A program made the position numbers and the translations under genes. Positions 1 through 10,267 of a stretch of DNA of 64,000 nt are shown here, piece after piece. The stretch covers positions 1 through 64,000 of the forward strand of contig CAVXHG010000010.1 in the NCBI GenBank assembly GCA_963761525.1, given 5' to 3'. The stretch comes from BOG-931 sp963761525 (GTDB lineage: Bacteria > Pseudomonadota > Alphaproteobacteria > Rhizobiales > Xanthobacteraceae). How positions within the stretch are numbered: the stretch's first letter is position 1; each line of letters starts with the position of its first letter. A model generated the notes under the pieces. That model had not been told where the DNA came from. It did no database searches and saw only the letters and a program-made list of their open reading frames with translations.

Positions 1-7
1 AATATTC

Positions 8-817
8 TCACTTCTGCTCGCTGAAGACCGGCACCAGACCGTTCTCGGCAATGATTGCCTGCCCTTTGTCGGAGAGCAGGAACAGCGCGAGCCGCGCTGC
101 GGCCGGATTGTCGGTCAGCACCGCAAGCCCATAGGTCGCGACAACGTCGATCGCCGGCGGCAAGCGTATCGATACCAGGTCGGCGATGTCGCGCTTCACC
201 TCGGCTTGTCCGCTGCAATAACTGACAAGGATGTCGGCTTTGTCGGCGAGGAAAATGCTCGCAGCCACGGAATGTCCCGCGAGCGGCGCCATCGCCGCCG
301 GGCCGCCCATCAGCTTGAGAGCCTTTTGGCTCAACGCTGCCTCGGCTCCTGGCCGAAGCTCTTCGGCACGTTTGAAGACCGCGAAGGTGTAGTCTCCGCC
401 CGGATCGGAGACCGGCGTCGATGTTGCCAGTCGCACCTTTGGGTCGAGCATCTCGTCGAGCGCGTTGGCCTGTGTCAGTCCGAGCGACTGATGGCTCAGC
501 AGGCACAGCGTGTTGCGCGCGAATGGTATCACCAGCGTCTGCGGCCGCGATCTGGCGAGCGTCTGCGGATGCCCCATATCGGCGGAGAGAAAGAGATCGG
601 CCGCCTCGCCTTTCTCGATCCGCTCGCGCAATCCGCCTGACGGGCCGAATACCGGATCGGCGACTTGCGAAGCATCGAGACCCGCAGCCTTGATCGCCTG
701 CTTGAGCGGCACGATCAGGCTTCCCGCTGCATAAACGCGGGCAGGCTCGGCGTAACTCGCTGTCACGCCCGCGACAGTACCAAGAGCAACCGCTACCGAC
801 AGAAATACACGTTTCAT
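8..817 (-). CDS. ModA-like molybdate-type ABC receptor (periplasmic)
   Basis: This is an extracytoplasmic solute-binding protein of the ModA/SBP_bac_11 type, which captures molybdate or a similar oxyanion for an ABC importer. I chose the internal ATG at 815-817 because a clean signal peptide follows it (MKRVFLSVAVALG... ending near SYAEP). The upstream extension to 904 reads through the operator described below. Family marks are an AAGSL segment right after the signal peptide, FGPSGGLRERIEKGEAADLF and the C-terminal DKGQAIIAENGLVP. Length is about 269 residues, normal for ModA. The partner permease and ATPase genes (modB, modC) would lie past the left edge, if present. Molybdate specificity is inferred from the family and from the ModE-like box, not shown directly. 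Confidence 0.8.
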   Translation of the reverse strand: MKRVFLSVAVALGTVAGVTASYAEPARVYAAGSLIVPLKQAIKAAGLDASQVADPVFGPSGGLRERIEKGEAADLFLSADMGHPQTLARSRPQTLVIPFARNTLCLLSHQSLGLTQANALDEMLDPKVRLATSTPVSDPGGDYTFAVFKRAEELRPGAEAALSQKALKLMGGPAAMAPLAGHSVAASIFLADKADILVSYCSGQAEVKRDIADLVSIRLPPAIDVVATYGLAVLTDNPAAARLALFLLSDKGQAIIAENGLVPVFSEQK

Positions 818-853
818 CCGCTCGCTATGTGCCAAGGCTCCGCTCCGCGTTTT

Positions 854-877
854 CGTTATGTCTTTAAAGATATAACG
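854..877. promoter_or_regulatory. ModE-like operator palindrome
   Basis: A 24-bp palindrome with two 12-bp arms and a single mismatch. Its outer part reads CGTTATGT-N8-ATATAACG, which is the layout of the ModE (Mo-box) operator in front of molybdate transport genes. It ends 37 bp before the chosen start of the ModA-like gene, so a repressor bound here would cover the promoter. ModE or MopA/B control is inferred from this match. No modE gene is in the window. Confidence 0.7.
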
Positions 878-1077
878 ACTGAGGGAATGCCGCTCAACGC
901 GCATGCCAAGTGTCCTGCATCTTTGCGGCCGCAGTCGCCGAAACGCTATCTTTACCGGGCGGATCAGGCAGCACGTTTTGTCATATCCCGGCGCGGCCGT
1001 AGCTGTTATGGAGACGCGAATCTCTCAGGGCTGAATCAAGGCCAAATCGGTTCGCCACGCGGACACGGGGAGGAAAA

Positions 1078-2310
1078 ATGACTGCGATAACGGCCGGACC
1101 GGTTGTCCAGCGCCGCTCGTTTCAGGAAGTTTGGGTTATCAGCTTCGGCCACGCGCTGACGCATTGGTACCCCGCGACGTTTTACTTGCTGCTGCCGGTG
1201 ATCGGCAAAGAGCTCGGGCTGAGCTACAGCGAGATCGGCTCAATCCTGACCTGCCAGTATGCCGCCGGCGCCATCGCCAACATCCCTGGCGGGATTTTCG
1301 TCGACTCGGTCGGCCGCAAAGGCCTGCTGATGGCGCTATCGCTGTCGTGGATCGGCATCCCTTATCTCATCATGGGTGCGGCCCACAGTTACTGGATGAT
1401 CCTGATCTGCGCGACGTTCGTCGGGATCGGCAACAATCTCTGGCATCCGACCGCGATCCCGTGGCTCGCCGATCGCTTTCCCGAACGCAAGGGACTGGCG
1501 ATGTCGTTTCACGGCATGGGCGCCAATCTCGGCGACGCCGTTGCGCCACTGGCTGTCGGCCTGCTGCTGCAAACCTATAGCTGGCGCAGTGTCGTATTCG
1601 TCAACGTGATCCCGGGCATCGTGGTCGCGGGATTCATCCTGTTCTACGTCAATCACCTGCAGATGGCCGACATCCGCGCCGGCATCGCGAAAATCAAACC
1701 GGTTGCGATGAGCGGCGCGCAACGCACGCGCATGCTGCTGGCATTGGTGCAAAACCGTGCGGTTGTTACGCTCGCGCTCGGCTCCGCGTTCCGCACCATG
1801 ACTCAAGGTGCGCTGCTGACATTCCTGCCGATCTATCTCGCACGCGCGATGGGGTATTCGCCGTTCTTGATCGGCGCCTGCATGTTCGCCCTGCAAGGCG
1901 CCGGTTTTATCGCCGCCCCGATCGCCGGCTATTTATCCGATACGATCGGGCGCCGGCAGATCATCCTGTCGAGCATGTCGATGACCGCGGTCGTCATCAT
2001 GTTCATGATCTTTGCCGGCGGGACGATCTGGTTCGTCCTGCTGGTGGCCGTTCTTGGATTTTTCCTGTTCGCGGTTCGCGCGGTGTTGCAGGCCTGGCTC
2101 CTGGACGCCACGCCGCCCGGCATGGGCGGCAGCGCGATCGGCCTGTTCTTCGGCGCGCAAGCGCTCGGCCAGGCGATCGGGCCCGTCAGCGCCGGTATTG
2201 TCGCCGACCACTACGGCCTTATGGGCGCGTTCTATTTCCTCGCCGTGACGATTGTCCTCGCCAATCTTCTGGTGTTCGTGACCCCGGCCGGACTGATCGG
2301 GAAAAAATAA
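1078..2310 (+). CDS. MFS transporter, fosmidomycin-resistance-like
   Basis: A 410-residue major facilitator protein with about 12 hydrophobic segments. The N-terminal GHALTHWYPATFYLLLPVIG segment and the GRKG loop after helix 2 resemble the Fsr (fosmidomycin resistance) branch of drug:proton antiporters. A strong ribosome site (GGGGAGG) sits just before the ATG. It is divergent from the ModA-like gene and stands alone, 100 bp ahead of a DUF3455 gene. The substrate cannot be told from the sequence; export of a small toxic molecule is the family norm. Confidence 0.8.
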   Translation: MTAITAGPVVQRRSFQEVWVISFGHALTHWYPATFYLLLPVIGKELGLSYSEIGSILTCQYAAGAIANIPGGIFVDSVGRKGLLMALSLSWIGIPYLIMGAAHSYWMILICATFVGIGNNLWHPTAIPWLADRFPERKGLAMSFHGMGANLGDAVAPLAVGLLLQTYSWRSVVFVNVIPGIVVAGFILFYVNHLQMADIRAGIAKIKPVAMSGAQRTRMLLALVQNRAVVTLALGSAFRTMTQGALLTFLPIYLARAMGYSPFLIGACMFALQGAGFIAAPIAGYLSDTIGRRQIILSSMSMTAVVIMFMIFAGGTIWFVLLVAVLGFFLFAVRAVLQAWLLDATPPGMGGSAIGLFFGAQALGQAIGPVSAGIVADHYGLMGAFYFLAVTIVLANLLVFVTPAGLIGKK

Positions 2311-2410
2311 CGCCTTCCTTCGATCGGAAGTCACGGGCTCGCGGCCTTGCCGCAGCTCCGGAATTGCGACACAAGTCCCCCGCTGGGCTGACATCGAAAC
2401 GGGAGTCCAA

Positions 2411-2941
2411 ATGACCCCTCGTCGCGTTATTTTATTGCTCAGCGTCGTACCGGCAATTTGGGCCGGAGCAGCAACCGCGCAGGTGCCCGAAACACTCGCC
2501 GCACCGGGCAAGGTGATCGCTACTTTCCATGCCGAAGGCGCACAAATTTATGAATGCAAGGCGGGCAGCGACGGGACGCTGACCTGGACTTTCCGCGAGC
2601 CGATCGCAACGCTGCTCCTCAATGGCAAGACATCGGGACGCCACTACGCCGGCCCGACCTGGATGCTTTCAGACGGCAGCGCGATCACCGGCAAGACGGT
2701 AGCGAGCGTTCCCGGCACCACCGCCAATGACGTTCCATGGCTCAAGCTCAATGTCGCGAGCCACCGCGGCAACGGCTTGCTGTCGAAAGTCACTGTCGTG
2801 CAGCGGCTCAATACCCAGGGCGGCATGCTCACCGGCGCCTGCGATCATAACGGCAGCTTTCGCAGCGTGGCGTACTCGGCCGACTATAGCTTCATCGGCA
2901 AAGCGGCCATCGCCTCCCCAATAGCGAAACCGGCGCACTGA
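2411..2941 (+). CDS. Exported DUF3455 protein
   Basis: A 176-residue protein with a signal peptide cleaved after about residue 23 (ATAQ). The body has the DUF3455 pattern: ATFHAEGAQIYECKA near the start, WTFREPIATLL, a GRHYAGPTW strand, VPWLKLN and a final GACDHNGSFRSVAYSADY. DUF3455 proteins are small secreted proteins of unknown function, often beside stress or envelope genes. The start follows a GGGAG ribosome site. It converges on the APC permease with only 22 bp between the stops. Confidence 0.75.
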   Translation: MTPRRVILLLSVVPAIWAGAATAQVPETLAAPGKVIATFHAEGAQIYECKAGSDGTLTWTFREPIATLLLNGKTSGRHYAGPTWMLSDGSAITGKTVASVPGTTANDVPWLKLNVASHRGNGLLSKVTVVQRLNTQGGMLTGACDHNGSFRSVAYSADYSFIGKAAIASPIAKPAH

Positions 2942-2963
2942 ATATTCGAGGACCGGCGCCGTT

Positions 2964-4409
2964 TCAGCTTTTTGCGATGGCGGCGGGATCGGCTACTTCC
3001 GGCCTTCGCTTGAAAAATACCGGGAGAGCGAGCCGCGCCCATAGCATCAGTACGACGCCGACCAGCAGACCGCCGGCGCCGAAAATCAACGCCACGCCGA
3101 TACCGCCGAACGAAGTTTTACTCTGGTCGGGATTGGCGAAATTGATGCAGGAGCCGATGAACAGCGCGAGCATACTCAAGCCCCCGAGCGCGGGAATAAC
3201 GCCGATGAAGATGAAATTCTTTACGCTCTTGAAAATCTCGCGCCGGTAATACGCAACACAGGCAAACCCGGTCAGCCCGTAATAGAACGCGATCCCGATC
3301 GCGGTCGCGGTTACCGAATCTGTCAGCACATTGTTGTTGGAGAGCAGGACCAGCGCCAGATACCAGACGATCGAGACCGCCCCCATCGCCAGCGTGGCGA
3401 AGCCGGGCGTCAGATAGCGCGGATGGATTTCCGCGAAACGTTTCGGCAGCGAGCCGGCGCGCGCCATCGACAGCGCCGTACGCACCCCCGGCAGGATTGT
3501 GGTCTGGGTGCATGCCGCGGCCGAGGTCAGCACTGCGATCAGCAACAGCTTATCCATGCCAGGGCCGAGAACGTGATTGGCGAGCGGGGCGAGAAAATCG
3601 TCGCCGCTGTATTTCTCGAGCTCCGGCTCGGCAAAAGCAATCGCGGCGCAGGACACGATCACATAGATTGCGACCAGAAGCAGCGTCGAGACCACGGCGG
3701 CGCGCGCCGGCGCAGTCTTGGGATTCTCGGTTTCTTCGTTCACCGCGGCGCCGGTATCCCAGCCCCAATAGATGAAAATTGCGACCAGCATCGCCTGCAT
3801 GAAGTCGGAACCGCTATCGATGCTGAACGGATTGAACCACGACAGCGCGATCCGCGTTCCCGGCACCTCGCCGGAATAGACTTTGCTCAACGCCACCACG
3901 GCGAAGATCATGAGGATGATGATCTCGGCGCCGAGCAGAAACTTCTGCGTGTTCGCGGAAAGCTCGATGCCCCAGTAACAGATCAGCGTCATCAGCACGA
4001 TCCAGGCGACGCCGACCGCGGTCACGGCGCCCGCCGCCGGCTCTGCGACGCCAACAAGATGCAGCGAATATTCGCCGGCGATCTGCGACAGGCCGGGCAT
4101 CACCAGAATGTCGGTCACGATGATCGCCCAGCCACCGAGCCAGCCGCCGTAGGGGCCGAAGGCTAGCGTCGCCCACGAAAACGTCGTGCCACAATCGGGA
4201 TCGGCACGATTGAGGTGATAGTAGGCGACTGCGATGAACAGCATCGGCACGAACGCCAGCACCACGATCGACGGCAAGCCGAATTTCGCTGCCACGACCA
4301 ACGCCGGCAGCGCTGCCGCGAGCGAATAGGCCGGCGCAGTGGACGCAACCGCTATGACGAGATTGGACGCGTAGGAGATCGCGTTCTTCTTTAGCCCTGT
4401 TTCAACCAT
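2964..4409 (-). CDS. APC-family amino acid permease
   Basis: A 481-residue integral membrane protein of the amino acid-polyamine-organocation superfamily with about 12 membrane helices. The first helix carries the unwound segment ASTAPAYSLAAALPALV seen in APC carriers. PDCGTTFSWATLAFGPYGGWLGGW and FIYWGWDTGAAVNEETENP are also typical of the family. It probably imports an amino acid or amine by proton symport. It is divergent from the TRAP operon starting at 4536. A second, frameshifted APC gene lies at 7509-8873. The substrate is unknown. Confidence 0.85.
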   Translation of the reverse strand: MVETGLKKNAISYASNLVIAVASTAPAYSLAAALPALVVAAKFGLPSIVVLAFVPMLFIAVAYYHLNRADPDCGTTFSWATLAFGPYGGWLGGWAIIVTDILVMPGLSQIAGEYSLHLVGVAEPAAGAVTAVGVAWIVLMTLICYWGIELSANTQKFLLGAEIIILMIFAVVALSKVYSGEVPGTRIALSWFNPFSIDSGSDFMQAMLVAIFIYWGWDTGAAVNEETENPKTAPARAAVVSTLLLVAIYVIVSCAAIAFAEPELEKYSGDDFLAPLANHVLGPGMDKLLLIAVLTSAAACTQTTILPGVRTALSMARAGSLPKRFAEIHPRYLTPGFATLAMGAVSIVWYLALVLLSNNNVLTDSVTATAIGIAFYYGLTGFACVAYYRREIFKSVKNFIFIGVIPALGGLSMLALFIGSCINFANPDQSKTSFGGIGVALIFGAGGLLVGVVLMLWARLALPVFFKRRPEVADPAAIAKS

Positions 4410-4493
4410 GCCGCGTCGAATCGCCCCTGCTCTACCAAAGCCCTTGCGCCGCGCCTCGCCGCGAAGGCAACCTTAGGCCGCCCTTCGCGACAT

Positions 4494-4499
4494 TATAAT
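4494..4499 (+). promoter_or_regulatory. Possible -10 box (TATAAT) before TRAP operon
   Basis: An exact TATAAT lies 37 bp before the dctP start in the short divergent space. No good -35 box is present 16-18 bp upstream, so this is a weak promoter call. Confidence 0.3.
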
Positions 4500-4535
4500 C
4501 AGGCCAATAACGAGGGGTCATCATTGGGGGGAACA

Positions 4536-5553
4536 ATGTACGGAAAGATTTGCGCCGTTGCGGTTGCTGCTGCGTTCGGATGTTTGACCGCCGGCAATAC
4601 GGCCATAGCCGCCGATTTCACGATGAAAGTCGGCACCGCGACCATTAACGAGACCCAGCATCAGTTCCTGAAGTTCTACAAGGAAGAGGTCGAGAAAGCG
4701 TCCGGTGGCCGCATCGAGGTGCAGGTCTATCCGGCAAGCCAGCTCGGTCCGATCCCGCGCGAGATCGAAGGAGTGCAGCTCGGCAGTATCCAGGGTTTCA
4801 TCGGTCCGGTCGACTTCTTTGTCGGCGTCGATCCGCGATTTGGCATATTTTCGGCGCCGCTCTTGTTCAGCGATGATGCCAACGCGGAGCGACGATCCAC
4901 GATCCAGCCGTGCAGAAAGCGATCTTCGATCTTGCCGCGCCGAAACGCATGGTCGGCCTCGCCACACTCGCAATCGGCGCGTCCGATTACGGCGCCAAGA
5001 AACCGCTGCTCACGCTAGCCGATTTCCAGGGCAAGAAGCTGCGCATCAACGGCACCGAACTTGAGCGGCAGAAAATGGCGAAGCTCGGCGCCACCGGCGT
5101 CGGCATGCCGCTGTCCGAAGTGATGCCGGCGCTCGACCAGGGCACCATTGACGGCACGATTTCCGGCATGTCGGTGTTCGTCGCGCTGAAAATGAACGAT
5201 TTGATCAAGATCATCACCGTTACCAACGATACCTATCTGATCGCCATCGCCGTGATCTCAAAGACCTGGCTCGATACGCTGCCGCCCGATCTGCAAAAAG
5301 CCGTTGCCGATGCCGGCACCGGCGGCACAGGCGAGAGCGCAGAGACTGGGAAGCCGATTTCAACAAGCTCAGCTCGATAGTGACTGGAAGAATCTCGGCG
5401 GCAATGTCCACATGCTCGATCCGGCCGAGAGCTAGCAAAATCAAGACGTTGCTCGGCCCGGTCGCCGACGAGGCCACCAAGGATCAGCCAGCGGTCCACG
5501 ACATGCTGCAAATGGTGCGTGGCGTAGCAGCCAAGCATCCGACGCAGCATTGA
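4536..5553 (+). pseudogene. dctP: TRAP transporter receptor DctP, frameshifted
   Basis: This is the periplasmic receptor of a TRAP (tripartite ATP-independent periplasmic) importer for organic acids. The ATG at 4536 follows a GGGGGGA ribosome site; the signal peptide ends near NTAIAADF. Frame 1 gives the N-terminal domain (TINETQHQFLKFYKEEVEKAS, YPASQLG), then the frame changes near 4880. The next frame holds the family core GKKLRINGTELERQKMAKLG and MPALDQGTIDG, and further shifts fall near 5335, 5375 and 5435. The last piece, ATKDQPAVHDMLQMVRG, reads to TGA at 5551-5553. Codon use stays normal across the breaks, which suggests sequence error or very recent damage. The genes for the membrane subunits follow directly. 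Confidence 0.75.
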
Positions 5554-5598
5554 CCGCCGGCGGCACCGTCATCGCCGCGGTGGCGAAGGACGGACGTA

Positions 5599-6114
5599 AT
5601 GGTGAAACCCTGGTCGGGGCGCGCCCGCCTTGATGGCGGCGTTGCGGGTCGCGGCGGGCCTCATGCTGGTCGCGAGCGTCGGCATCAATTTCGCCAATAT
5701 CATCGGGCGCTATTTCTTCTCGGTGTCGATCGCGTGGGCCGAGGAGGTGATGCTGTTTTTGATGATCGGCGCGTGTTTCTCGCGGCGCCGGGCCGGTCGG
5801 CTGGCTGGGCCGCCACATCCGCATGGACGTTATCATCTCGTTACTGCCGCCGCGCGTTCGCTGGAGTTTTTGAAGTTTTTTCCGATCTGGTAACGATCGC
5901 AACCTGCGTCATGGTCGCGATCTTCGCCTGGCCGGTGATCACCATGCTGGACGAACTCGACCAGCGCAGCGATATGGCGAATATTCCGCTCGTCATTCCG
6001 CAAATCGTCGTGCCGCTCGGCATCGATCCTGATGGCGGCCCTGATCGCGGTGCGGCTGACGTGGTCGGGGTCCGCCACGATGACGTGATCTCGAGCCGGG
6101 ACGCCGGGCACTGA
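5599..6114 (+). pseudogene. dctQ: TRAP small membrane subunit DctQ, frameshifted
   Basis: The four-helix small permease subunit of the TRAP importer, in pieces. The N-terminal part reads MLVASVGINFANIIGRYFF then IAWAEEVMLFLMIG, the classic DctQ segment. The second half continues in another frame as DLVTIATCVMVAIFAWPVITM and ANIPLVIPQIVVPLG. At least three single-base shifts (near 5780, 5850 and 6030) are needed to join them. It lies between the receptor and the large permease gene in the usual dctP-Q-M order. Boundaries are approximate. Confidence 0.6.
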
Positions 6115-6115
6115 A

Positions 6116-7445
6116 ATGAGCGGCCTTCGTCTATTTCATCCTGCCGATGCTTCTCCTGATCCTCGGGTTGCCTATTTTCGTGGTGCTGATCCTCACCTCG
6201 GCCGGCGCGATCTATTTGTTGCACATGTGCCGACCGAAGCGGTGCAGACTTACATGTTCGGCAGCCTCGACAATTTCCCGCTGCTCGCGGTGCCGTTTTT
6301 CGTGCTGGCCGGCGAAATCATGGGCCGCGGCGGCATTGCCAATCGCGTCGTCGACCTGGGTGGTGTCGATCATCGGCGGCGTACGCGGCTCGCTCGCGGT
6401 GACAACGGTTGCGTCGTCGGAATTGTTCGGCGCCATGGCCCACACCACCGTCGGCACGGTGGTCGCGATCGGCCGGCTGCTGTTTCCGTCGCTGACCAAA
6501 CATGGTTACTCCGAGCGCTTTGCGGTGAGCCTCATCACATCCTCCGGCGCGGTCGCAGTGATCATTCCGCCGTCGATTGCGATGATCCTGTACGCCATGA
6601 CTGCGCAAGTCTCGGCGATCAAGCTGTTCACGGCCGGAATCCTGCCGAGCCTGCTGATCGGCGTCGTCGACGCGATCTACGTGATGATCTATGCGCAGGG
6701 TGAAGATGGTGCCGCTGTCGTCACCGGCGCGCTGGAAAAATATCTGGGCCTCGACCAAGGACGCAAGCTGGGCGATCGGCACGCATGGTGGTGATTTTCG
6801 GCGGCATCTATGGCGGGGTGTTCACGCCGACCGAGGCCGCCGGCGTCGCCGTGGTCTATTCGTTATTCGTCGACGATTTTCATCTACCGTGAGGTCGGCC
6901 TTGCCGAATTGTGGCAGATGATCGTCAACGCGGTCATGCTGATCGCGCAAATCCTGATCATCGTCGCCGCGCCGGCGTCTATGCCTGGCTGATGACGACA
7001 AGCGGTATTCCACAACATCTGATCGACAGCATGACCGCGATGGCGCTGCCGCATTGGCAGACGCTTGTTTTTGTCAATGTCGGGTTGCTCGTGGCTGGAA
7101 GTTTTCTCGAGCCAGCCGGCGGCAATCCTGATCCTCACCCCGCTGCTGTTGCCCGTGGTGCAATCGGCCGGCGTCAACGCGCTGCACTTCGGCATCATCA
7201 TGGCCGTGAATCTCGATCGGCCTCTATATGCCGCCGTTCGGGCTGAACCTGTTTGCCGCCAAGGCCATCTTCAACGTGCCGATGGGCACGATCTATCGTG
7301 GCGTGTTGCCGTTCGTCCTGGTGAATTTTCTGGCACTGCTTGATGATCACCTATGTCCCAGTCGATTTCGATGGTCTTGCTCGGGGAGCGCGTCGCGATA
7401 ACGCTTAACCATGACTACCGAAAATCGACGGAATTATCGCGATAA
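6116..7445 (+). pseudogene. dctM: TRAP large permease DctM, frameshifted
   Basis: The large (about 12-helix) ion-coupled permease of the TRAP importer. The readable pieces, in order, are ILPMLLLILGLPIFVVLILT, FPLLAVPFFVLAGEIMGRGG, LITSSGAVAVIIPPSIAMIL, FTPTEAAGVAVVYSL and MPPFGLNLFAAKAIFNVP. This is the full DctM order. At least eight shifts are visible. Several are single extra bases, for example GGG for GG near 6359 and an extra A near 6696. The last frame ends at TAA 7443-7445. Together with the two genes before it this forms one operon, functional only if the shifts are errors. Confidence 0.7.
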
Positions 7446-7508
7446 TAGCCTGTTGAATTCCGCCGGGCGCGCCCCCGATGATAGCTCCCAGCGGGCCAAG
7501 AAAGAACA

Positions 7509-8873
7509 ATGACCGACATGCCGCAAATCGCGGGCCGTCACGGAACCTGATTCCGGGCGTCACGGCGACCGCGATCGTCATCGCCGACATGGTGGGTATC
7601 GGCGTATTCACCAGCCTCGGCTTTCAGGTCGACGACATCAAATCCGGCTTTGCGCTCTGCTTTTATGGCTGGTCGGCGGCGCGGTCGCGATGTGCGGCGC
7701 GTTTGTTACGCCGAACTCGCCACCATGCTGCCGCGATCGAGCGGCGAGTACAATTTTCTGCGCCAAATCTATCACCCGGCATTCGGCTTCGTCGCCGGCT
7801 GGCTGTCCGCTACTGTCGGCTTCGCCGCGCCGATCGCGCTCGCCGCCATGGCGTTCGGCGGCTATTTCCAGGCGGTCATGCCCGGCGCGCCGCCGCTCGT
7901 GCTCGGGTCTCTGCGGCATCTGGCTCGTGGCGCTGGTGCAACTGTGCGGCCTGCGCGCCGGCGGCGCTTTCCATAACTTCTGGACCGTGTTGAAGCTCGC
8001 GCTGATCGTCGATCTTCATCGCCGGCGGCTTCGTACTCGGCGGCTCGCAAGTCGATCGCGTTCACGCCGGCCCCGGCGATTTCCGCTCGTTGCCAGCGCG
8101 CCGTTCGCCATCAGCCTCGTCTTCGTGATGTACTCTTATTCCGGCTGGAATGCCGCGACCTATATCGCCGGCGAACTGCGCGACCCGGCCCGCAATCTGC
8201 CGCGCGCGCTGTTCGCCGGCACCGCGATCGTCATCGTGCTCTATGTCCTGCTCAACGCCGTGTTCCTGGCTACGACGCCGATGGCGGAACTGGCCGGCCA
8301 GATCGACGTCGCGGTGGTTTCCGGCAGGCACATGTTCGGCCGCTCGGGCGGCCGTGTTCGTCGGCGCGCTGATCACGTCTGGGCCTGATTTCCTCGATCA
8401 GCGCCATGACCTGGATCGGTCCGCGCGTGACCATGACCATGGGCGAGGACATGCCCGACGCTGCGCATGTTCTCGCGCGAAGTCGCGGCATGGGCGTGCC
8501 TGGCCGTTGCCATCATCTTTCAGCTCCTGGTCTCGAACATCCTGCTGCTGCCCACGGGAGCTTCGAGGAGGTACTGGATTTCATCCAGTTCAGCCTGACT
8601 GTTCTGCTCGTTTTTCACGGTGCTCGGCGTCATCAAGATGCGGATCACACAGCCGAAGCTGCCCCGGCCTTATCGCGCCTGGGGGTATCCCATTACGCCC
8701 TCATTTTTCTCGCCATGACATTGTTCGTGATGTACTATTTGCTCGTCAGTCGGCCGCTGCAGTCGCTGGCGGGGCTTGGAATGATGCTGGCAGGCCTTCT
8801 GCTGTATTATGGTTCGCAGCTGTTATCGAACGTCTCGCCCCCGGGGGACGTCATCCCTAGACGGTGCGCATAA
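7509..8873 (+). pseudogene. Second APC-family permease, frameshifted
   Basis: An amino acid permease of the APC superfamily broken into many frames. Pieces in order are TATAIVIADMVGIGVFTSLGF (helix 1), CYAELATMLPRSSGEYNFLR, FGFVAGWLSATVGFAAPIAL, FAISLVFVMYSYSGWNAATY, LPRALFAGTAIVIVLYVLLN and MTWIGPRVTMTMGEDM. These match the LAT/basic amino acid exchanger type. At least seven shifts are needed to join them. The ATG at 7509 is the most likely start. The reading ends near 8873. The order of helices is complete, so the gene was intact until recently or is intact in the real genome. Confidence 0.65.
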
Positions 8874-8901
8874 AAGTGGATGTGCCTCGACCGTGCGTAA
8901 G

Positions 8902-10027
8902 ATGATGGTTGCCGCCGTTTTGGCGGGGATGCTGGCGCTGACGATGGCGCCGGCACTTGCCGGGACCGATACGGCGAGCCCCGACGATACCGCGCGTTTC
9001 CTCGCCGGCTTGCCGCCGGCATGCCGACTCGCCGCTCGCGGCGCTGGCCAATGACGCCGGAGTGGCAGCAGCACGCAGCACTCGTTCAATTCGATTTTCG
9101 CGCGCGAGGATGCGAACACGTTGTCCAAGGTCCGCGCGTTTTCGGCGGCGCACCTCGGCAATTATCACGACGCCATGCTGTACTTCTTCAGCGGCCCGGA
9201 TTTTCTCTACGCCACGTCGTTTTTTCCGCACGCCTCGACCTACGTGTTGGCCGGCCTCGAGCCGGTCGGCGACATTCCGCAATTGACGGATCTTGCCGCG
9301 CGGCGCGTCGATCAGACACTGCAAAACCTGCGACGCTCGACTGATACGATTCTCAACATCAGCTTCTTCATCACCAAGAACATGCAGATCGCAGCTCAAC
9401 GAAGGGCCAGGTCTTCGGCACACTGCCGGTGCTGTATGTGTTCCTGGCGCGTACCGGCAAAGACCGTGCACGAGGCAAGCTTCGTCAGCCTCGACGCGCA
9501 GGGCAATTTCATCACGCCGAACGATGCAGGCAAGCACAGCGCCGGCAATCTGACCCACGGCGTGCAGATCGTATTTTCCGACGGCAACGGCCCGCAGCAG
9601 ACGCTATATTATTTCAGCACCGATCTCTCCGACAGCGGCGTGAAGCGAATCGGGCTTCCTCGCGTTTCTGCGCCAAGCTCGGCCCGCCGACAGCTTCATC
9701 AAAAGCGCTTCATACCTGCTGCACATCAGGCGGCTTCAGCACAGTGCGCAATTTCCTGCTCGATCACAGCGCCACCATCCTGCAGGACGACAGCGGCATT
9801 CCGCTCGCCGTATTTCGACTCCAAGAAATGGCGGCTTGCAGCCGTTCGGCCATTATCTCGCGCCGCTGGGGATCTTTCCCGCACCGCTGTCAGCCGCGAA
9901 TGGCGGAATTGTTCCGCAATGCCGCGCCGCTCGATTTCGGCATCGGCTATCGCTGGCAGCGCAGAACACATCGAACCTGCTGCTCGCCGAGCGGACACCG
10001 GCCGGTGCCACAGACCGATTCCATTAA
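8902..10027 (+). pseudogene. Unrecognised exported protein, frameshifted
   Basis: I do not recognise this family. The start at 8902 (GTG 8893 is an alternative) gives a signal peptide, MVAAVLAGMLALTMAPALAG. The mature part is readable in pieces: FSAAHLGNYHDAMLYFFSGP, PHASTYVLAGLEPVG, then VDQTLQNLRRSTDTILNISF, SFVSLDAQGNFITPNDAG, QQTLYYFSTDLSDSGVKRIG, FSTVRNFLLDHSATILQDDS and PLAVFDSKKW. These suggest one secreted protein of about 370 residues. At least five single-base shifts interrupt it. It lies ahead of a hydrolase-like gene on the same strand. No function is proposed. Confidence 0.5.
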
Positions 10028-10267
10028 CCCTTCATTGACCATGTCGATGGATGGGGCGGACAGAGGGATCGCGGTCGGATCGCCGGATACCCCGGCGTGG
10101 GCCAGAGATCCACCCGCAGTTCGCCGAAGCGAAGCCGCGGCGGGCTCCTGCGCCGCCTCGCCAAGACAGCCAAACGCGCCCAGATAGCCAAAACAGGCTT
10201 TTCTTGGCCTTCTGGCGCTAACCCGGTCGGCCAAATCCGGCCTAAATTAGCGACAAAGTTGTCGTTA
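10028..10267. other. Non-coding gap of about 240 bp
   Basis: No gene is supported here. The only structure I see is a small inverted repeat, CGACAA-AG-TTGTCG, at 10251-10264 just ahead of the next start. It may be an operator. Confidence 0.3.

Noticed and set aside
206..640. Plus-strand open frame opposite the ModA-like gene
   Set aside because: Arginine-rich, no motif and no ribosome site; shadow of the real gene.
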